A DNA stretch of 64,000 bases, taken from Winslowiella iniecta (GTDB lineage: Bacteria; Pseudomonadota; Gammaproteobacteria; Enterobacterales; Enterobacteriaceae). Position 1 is the stretch's first letter. The number at the start of each line of letters is the position of its first letter. The stretch lies in the NCBI RefSeq assembly GCF_001267535.1, contig NZ_JRXE01000032.1:1-64000 (forward strand), read 5' to 3'. A program made the translations under genes and the position numbers. This document shows, one piece after another, positions 61,131 to 64,000 of this stretch. A model generated the notes under the pieces. It had not been told where the DNA came from. It did no database searches and was given only the letters and a program-made list of their open reading frames with translations.

Positions 61131-63041
61131 GTGAGATTTCCTAACCAACGGCTGGCACAACTGTTTGATACGCTACAAAACGAAACGCTGCCGCAGGATG
61201 AGCTGGCGCGTCGTTTTGCTATCTCGACGCGCACCGTGCGCACCGATATCAGCGCGCTGAACCAGCTGCTGGTCGAGCACGGCGCGCATTTTGTACTGAG
61301 TCGTAGCGCAGGCTATCAGCTGAAAATTGACGATGCCGCTCGCTATGGGCGTTTGCTACAGTCCACGCCTTCGCATCTGCGCGTACCGCGGACATCGGCA
61401 GAGCGCGTGTACTATCTGTTAACGCGTTTTCTCACTTCAGCTTTCTCGCTCAAGCTGGAAGAGCTGGCGGAAGAGTGGTTTGTCAGCCGGGCCACGCTGC
61501 AAAGCGATATGGCTGAAGTGAGAGAGTGGCTGAACCGCTACCAGCTGGCGATCGAAACCAAGCCTCGCTACGGTATGAAGCTGTTTGGCAGCGAGGTAGC
61601 GATACGCGCCTGTCTGACCGATCTGCTGTATCAGATATCGCAGGAGGCTAACGAAAGCCCGCTGCTGACGCTGGAGGCGCTAAACAGCGGCATGCTGGAG
61701 ACGTTACAGCCGCTGCTGCATCAGTGTTTCTCGCGCTTTCATGTACGTCTGACCGATGACAGCGAACACTATCTGCGGCTTTACTGCGCGGTGGCGGTGC
61801 GGCGGATCAGTGAAGGTTATCCACTAACGGATTTTAGCGCCGAGGATGTCGATAACGATGTACGTGATGCCGCGCGACATATTATCAATCTGCTGCGACC
61901 GATTACCGGCAAAGCGATTTCACCGGCCGAAGAGGCTTACCTGCGCGTAAATATCGCTGCGCGCCGGGTGCAGGAGATTGCCCCCAGCGCCATCAGCCCG
62001 GATGATGGTGACACGCTGGTCGATTACATTCTGAGTTATATCAATAACCACTATAATTTTAACCTGCAAAACGATGCTCAGCTGCGCGCCGATCTGCTGA
62101 CCCATATTAAGACCATGATCACCCGCGTGCGCTACCAGATTAATATTCCCAACCCGCTGCTGGCCAATATTAAACAGCATTATCCGATGGCCTATGACGT
62201 TACGCTGGCGGCGGTATCAAGCTGGGGAAAATACACCCCTTATGTGATTAGCGAAAACGAAATCGGCTTTCTGGTACTGCATATTGGCGTCGGACTGGAG
62301 CGGCACTATAACGTCGGCTATCAGCGTTATCCGCAGGTGATGCTGGTGTGCGATACCGGCAACTCGACAGTTCGCATGATTCAGGCGATGCTTTTGCGCC
62401 GGTATCCGCAAATCGTGGTGAAGCAGATTATCTCATTGCGTGAATATGAAGAGCTGAGCGCGATCGAGGAAGATTTTGTTATTTCTACCGCGCGACTGAC
62501 GGAGAAAGATAAACCGGTAGTAGTGATGTCACCGTTTCCGACCGATTATCAGCTGGAGCAGATTGGCAAACTGGTGCTGGTCGACCGCACCCGCCCGTAT
62601 ATGCTGGAAAAGTTCTTCGACGCCGCGCATTTTCGCATTATCGATCAACCGATGGATCAGTCGCAGCTGTTTGGTGTGCTGTGCGAGCAGCTGGAGCAGG
62701 AGGGCTATGTCGATAAGACTTTCTGTGCTTCTGTTGAGGAGCGTGAAGCGATCGTCAGCACCATGCTGGGGGAGGGCATCGCGCTGCCGCACTCTCTGGG
62801 GCTGCTGGCGAGGAAAACCGTGGTGTATACCGTGCTGGCCCCACAGGGAGTGCAGTGGGGCGATGAAACCGCCTTTGTCATTTTTTTACTGGCCATCAGT
62901 AAAACGGAATATGAAGAGGCGATGGCGATTTACGATCTGTTTGTCACCTTTATGCGCGAAAGGGCAATGACGCGGCTGCGTGACAGCAAAGACTTCGCCA
63001 GTTTTAAGGCGGTGGCCATTGATTGCCTCAGCAGACTCTAA
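61131..63041 (+). CDS. PRD-containing transcriptional regulator with EIIB- and EIIA-like domains
   Basis: The 636-residue protein starts with GTG at 61131. Order of domains: HTH (~1-65, RTVRTDISALNQLL), second HTH (~85-150, SRATLQSDMAEVREWL), PRD1 (~185-285), PRD2 (~290-395, with His325 and His384), EIIB-like (~400-490, MLVCDTGNST with Cys408) and EIIA-like (~505-635, IALPHSLG with His554). PRD1 seems to lack its usual first His (LRLYCAVAVRRI). This is the MtlR/LicR layout of activators controlled by PTS phosphorylation. It presumably activates the operon upstream. A PTS-type regulator next to a transporter with no annotated PTS parts is notable. Confidence 0.9.
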   Translation: MRFPNQRLAQLFDTLQNETLPQDELARRFAISTRTVRTDISALNQLLVEHGAHFVLSRSAGYQLKIDDAARYGRLLQSTPSHLRVPRTSAERVYYLLTRFLTSAFSLKLEELAEEWFVSRATLQSDMAEVREWLNRYQLAIETKPRYGMKLFGSEVAIRACLTDLLYQISQEANESPLLTLEALNSGMLETLQPLLHQCFSRFHVRLTDDSEHYLRLYCAVAVRRISEGYPLTDFSAEDVDNDVRDAARHIINLLRPITGKAISPAEEAYLRVNIAARRVQEIAPSAISPDDGDTLVDYILSYINNHYNFNLQNDAQLRADLLTHIKTMITRVRYQINIPNPLLANIKQHYPMAYDVTLAAVSSWGKYTPYVISENEIGFLVLHIGVGLERHYNVGYQRYPQVMLVCDTGNSTVRMIQAMLLRRYPQIVVKQIISLREYEELSAIEEDFVISTARLTEKDKPVVVMSPFPTDYQLEQIGKLVLVDRTRPYMLEKFFDAAHFRIIDQPMDQSQLFGVLCEQLEQEGYVDKTFCASVEEREAIVSTMLGEGIALPHSLGLLARKTVVYTVLAPQGVQWGDETAFVIFLLAISKTEYEEAMAIYDLFVTFMRERAMTRLRDSKDFASFKAVAIDCLSRL

Positions 63042-63080
63042 ATGAATAACGCGTGTCGCAGCGCTATGCGCTGCGATCAC

Positions 63081-64000
63081 TTATCCGCGTTTTACGTTCA
63101 AAAACAATTTGAGCAGAAAGACCATATCGCTCAGATTTGCAACGCCATAGAGCAAAGCAGGGAAAGAGACCTGCTCAGTAAAGGCCTTGCGGAGCTTGTT
63201 TCGGTCTGTGACCTTTCTTTTTAGCAAACCAAAAAAATGTCTCGCTTCCCAGAGCGCATGTCTTTTTAAATGTCTTGAGACAGATAAGTACTTTTCGTGA
63301 CGTGATTGTCGCTGGATGTAAGAAATAATATGGATGTAGTTTTCTGCTCTGATATCGTAATAATCCCTGTGATGAGTGATCGACAGTTCATTATCTCTGT
63401 AAGAATAGTCTGCGACGTTGGAGATAAAAAAACGACCGTCTGCTAATGATAAATCCATTGTCCAGCAAATATCTTCATGGCTGCGTAACGCCCGATAAGC
63501 GATGTTATGTTTAATGATATAGCTGGATTTAATCAACTGTAGCCAGACATAATGTGGCCATTCTCGTTGTTTAACGCAATATTCAATCCATTGAAAGCCA
63601 TTTATGACTTTATTATAGATTTGTTCGCGATGAATATAACCCCGAAAATTGCCACTGGCATCTAAGCGTTTAGCATTACAGATCAACAAATCAACATCAT
63701 GATGCTCAGCCAGATGATACCTCGCAGCAAGAGCAGCGGGTTCAATATCATCATCGGCATCGAGGAAAACCACCCAGCGGCCACGGTGTATCGCCAGGCC
63801 TGCATTCCTTGCCGCCGACAGACCTTGATTGTGCTGATGAATCATAATTAACCGCGTATCAGTATATTGGCTGATAATATCCTGGGTATTGTCAGTTGAG
63901 CCATCATTAATAATTATTATTTCAATACTTACTTCACTTTCTAATATCAGACTATCTATTAGTTTTGATATTGTATTTTCTGCATTATATGCAGGAATAA
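63081..64000 (-). CDS. Family 2 glycosyltransferase, 5' end beyond the window
   Basis: The frame is open to the window edge; the visible part starts ~IPAYNAENTISKLI and continues INDGSTDNT (nucleotide-binding GT-A motif), QGLSAARNAGL and FLDADDDIEP (DxD metal site). About 306 residues are visible, ending at 63081. It transfers a sugar from a nucleotide donor, typical of exopolysaccharide, O-antigen or capsule loci. The C-terminal ~170 residues are AT-rich in coding sequence compared with the regulator next door, which suggests an acquired polysaccharide gene. It is convergent with the PRD regulator gene. Confidence 0.9.
   Translation of the reverse strand, partial: IPAYNAENTISKLIDSLILESEVSIEIIIINDGSTDNTQDIISQYTDTRLIMIHQHNQGLSAARNAGLAIHRGRWVVFLDADDDIEPAALAARYHLAEHHDVDLLICNAKRLDASGNFRGYIHREQIYNKVINGFQWIEYCVKQREWPHYVWLQLIKSSYIIKHNIAYRALRSHEDICWTMDLSLADGRFFISNVADYSYRDNELSITHHRDYYDIRAENYIHIISYIQRQSRHEKYLSVSRHLKRHALWEARHFFGLLKRKVTDRNKLRKAFTEQVSFPALLYGVANLSDMVFLLKLFLNVKRG

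Noticed and set aside
63042-63224. 60-codon plus-strand ORF after the PRD regulator
   Set aside because: It overlaps the convergent glycosyltransferase end and has no ribosome site or family features.
1-64000. CRISPR arrays, tRNA or rRNA genes, insertion sequences
   Set aside because: I looked for regularly spaced direct repeats, tRNA-like stems and transposase genes and saw none; the only tandem repeat found is inside a coding region. Short IS remnants could be missed by eye.

Overview
The window is chromosomal DNA of an enterobacterium. The order ppa - fbp - mpl - yjgA(darP) - pmbA, with near-identity to the E. coli proteins in the stretches I can recall, places it in Enterobacterales. An Erwinia/Pantoea- or Sodalis-like host is my inference, not something the sequence proves. 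In E. coli the ppa-fbp interval holds a small transporter operon. Here a large accessory region lies upstream of ppa and two giant genes lie between ppa and fbp.

Region 1 (1-6.2 kb) is the secreted-substrate part of a type III secretion system (T3SS) of the Salmonella SPI-2 / Edwardsiella type. It holds two EspA/SseB-like filament genes (the first cut by the window edge), an SseA-like chaperone, an SscA-like TPR chaperone, translocators SctE (SseC-like) and SctB (SseD-like) with an unrecognised gene between them, and an SseE homologue. Region 2 (6.4-11.1 kb) is non-T3SS cargo: two LysR regulators, a DUF2798 membrane protein, a LysE/RhtB exporter, a small lipoprotein and a frameshifted membrane-protein gene. 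Region 3 (11.1-16.1 kb, minus) is a 1661-residue putative effector with a kinase-like domain and an ADP-ribosyltransferase-like C-terminus.

Region 4 (16.3-32.8 kb) is the T3SS machine. A minus-strand operon runs ssaM-sctV-sctN-sctO-sctP-sctQ-sctR-sctS-sctT-sctU and ends in a lytic transglycosylase lipoprotein. A hybrid sensor kinase (SsrA-like) and response regulator (SsrB-like) are convergent. A plus-strand operon runs ssaB-sctC-sctD-ssaE. Needle, inner rod, SctJ, SctL and gatekeeper SctW genes are absent and probably lie upstream of base 1. A perfect or near-perfect inverted repeat (TCAGGT-N4-ACCTGA core) occurs in three T3SS intergenic regions and is a candidate master operator.

Region 5 (33.7-49.4 kb) encodes two paralogous giant proteins (2723 and 2431 residues). 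Their N-terminal and central regions are shared, and a central module also occurs in the 1661-residue protein. The C-termini differ: one has LysM domains interleaved with five copies of a His/Asp-conserved domain, the other has seven LysM domains. The second also carries 18 consecutive units of exactly 17 residues. I regard all three as candidate T3SS effectors or toxins; this is the most novel content of the window.

Region 6 (49.5-55.2 kb) is core genome: a yeaL-like gene, a DUF1311 protein, fbp, mpl, yjgA and pmbA. Region 7 (55.2-63.0 kb) is a catabolic operon of the type annotated from Enterococcus EF_0829-EF_0839: a PRD protein, an SFCGS protein, DUF4312, DUF4311, DUF4310, an amidohydrolase, a SelA-like PLP enzyme, a KDGP-type aldolase and a PRD/EIIB/EIIA regulator. 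A canonical CRP site and a perfect 20-bp palindrome precede it. The window closes with a truncated family-2 glycosyltransferase.
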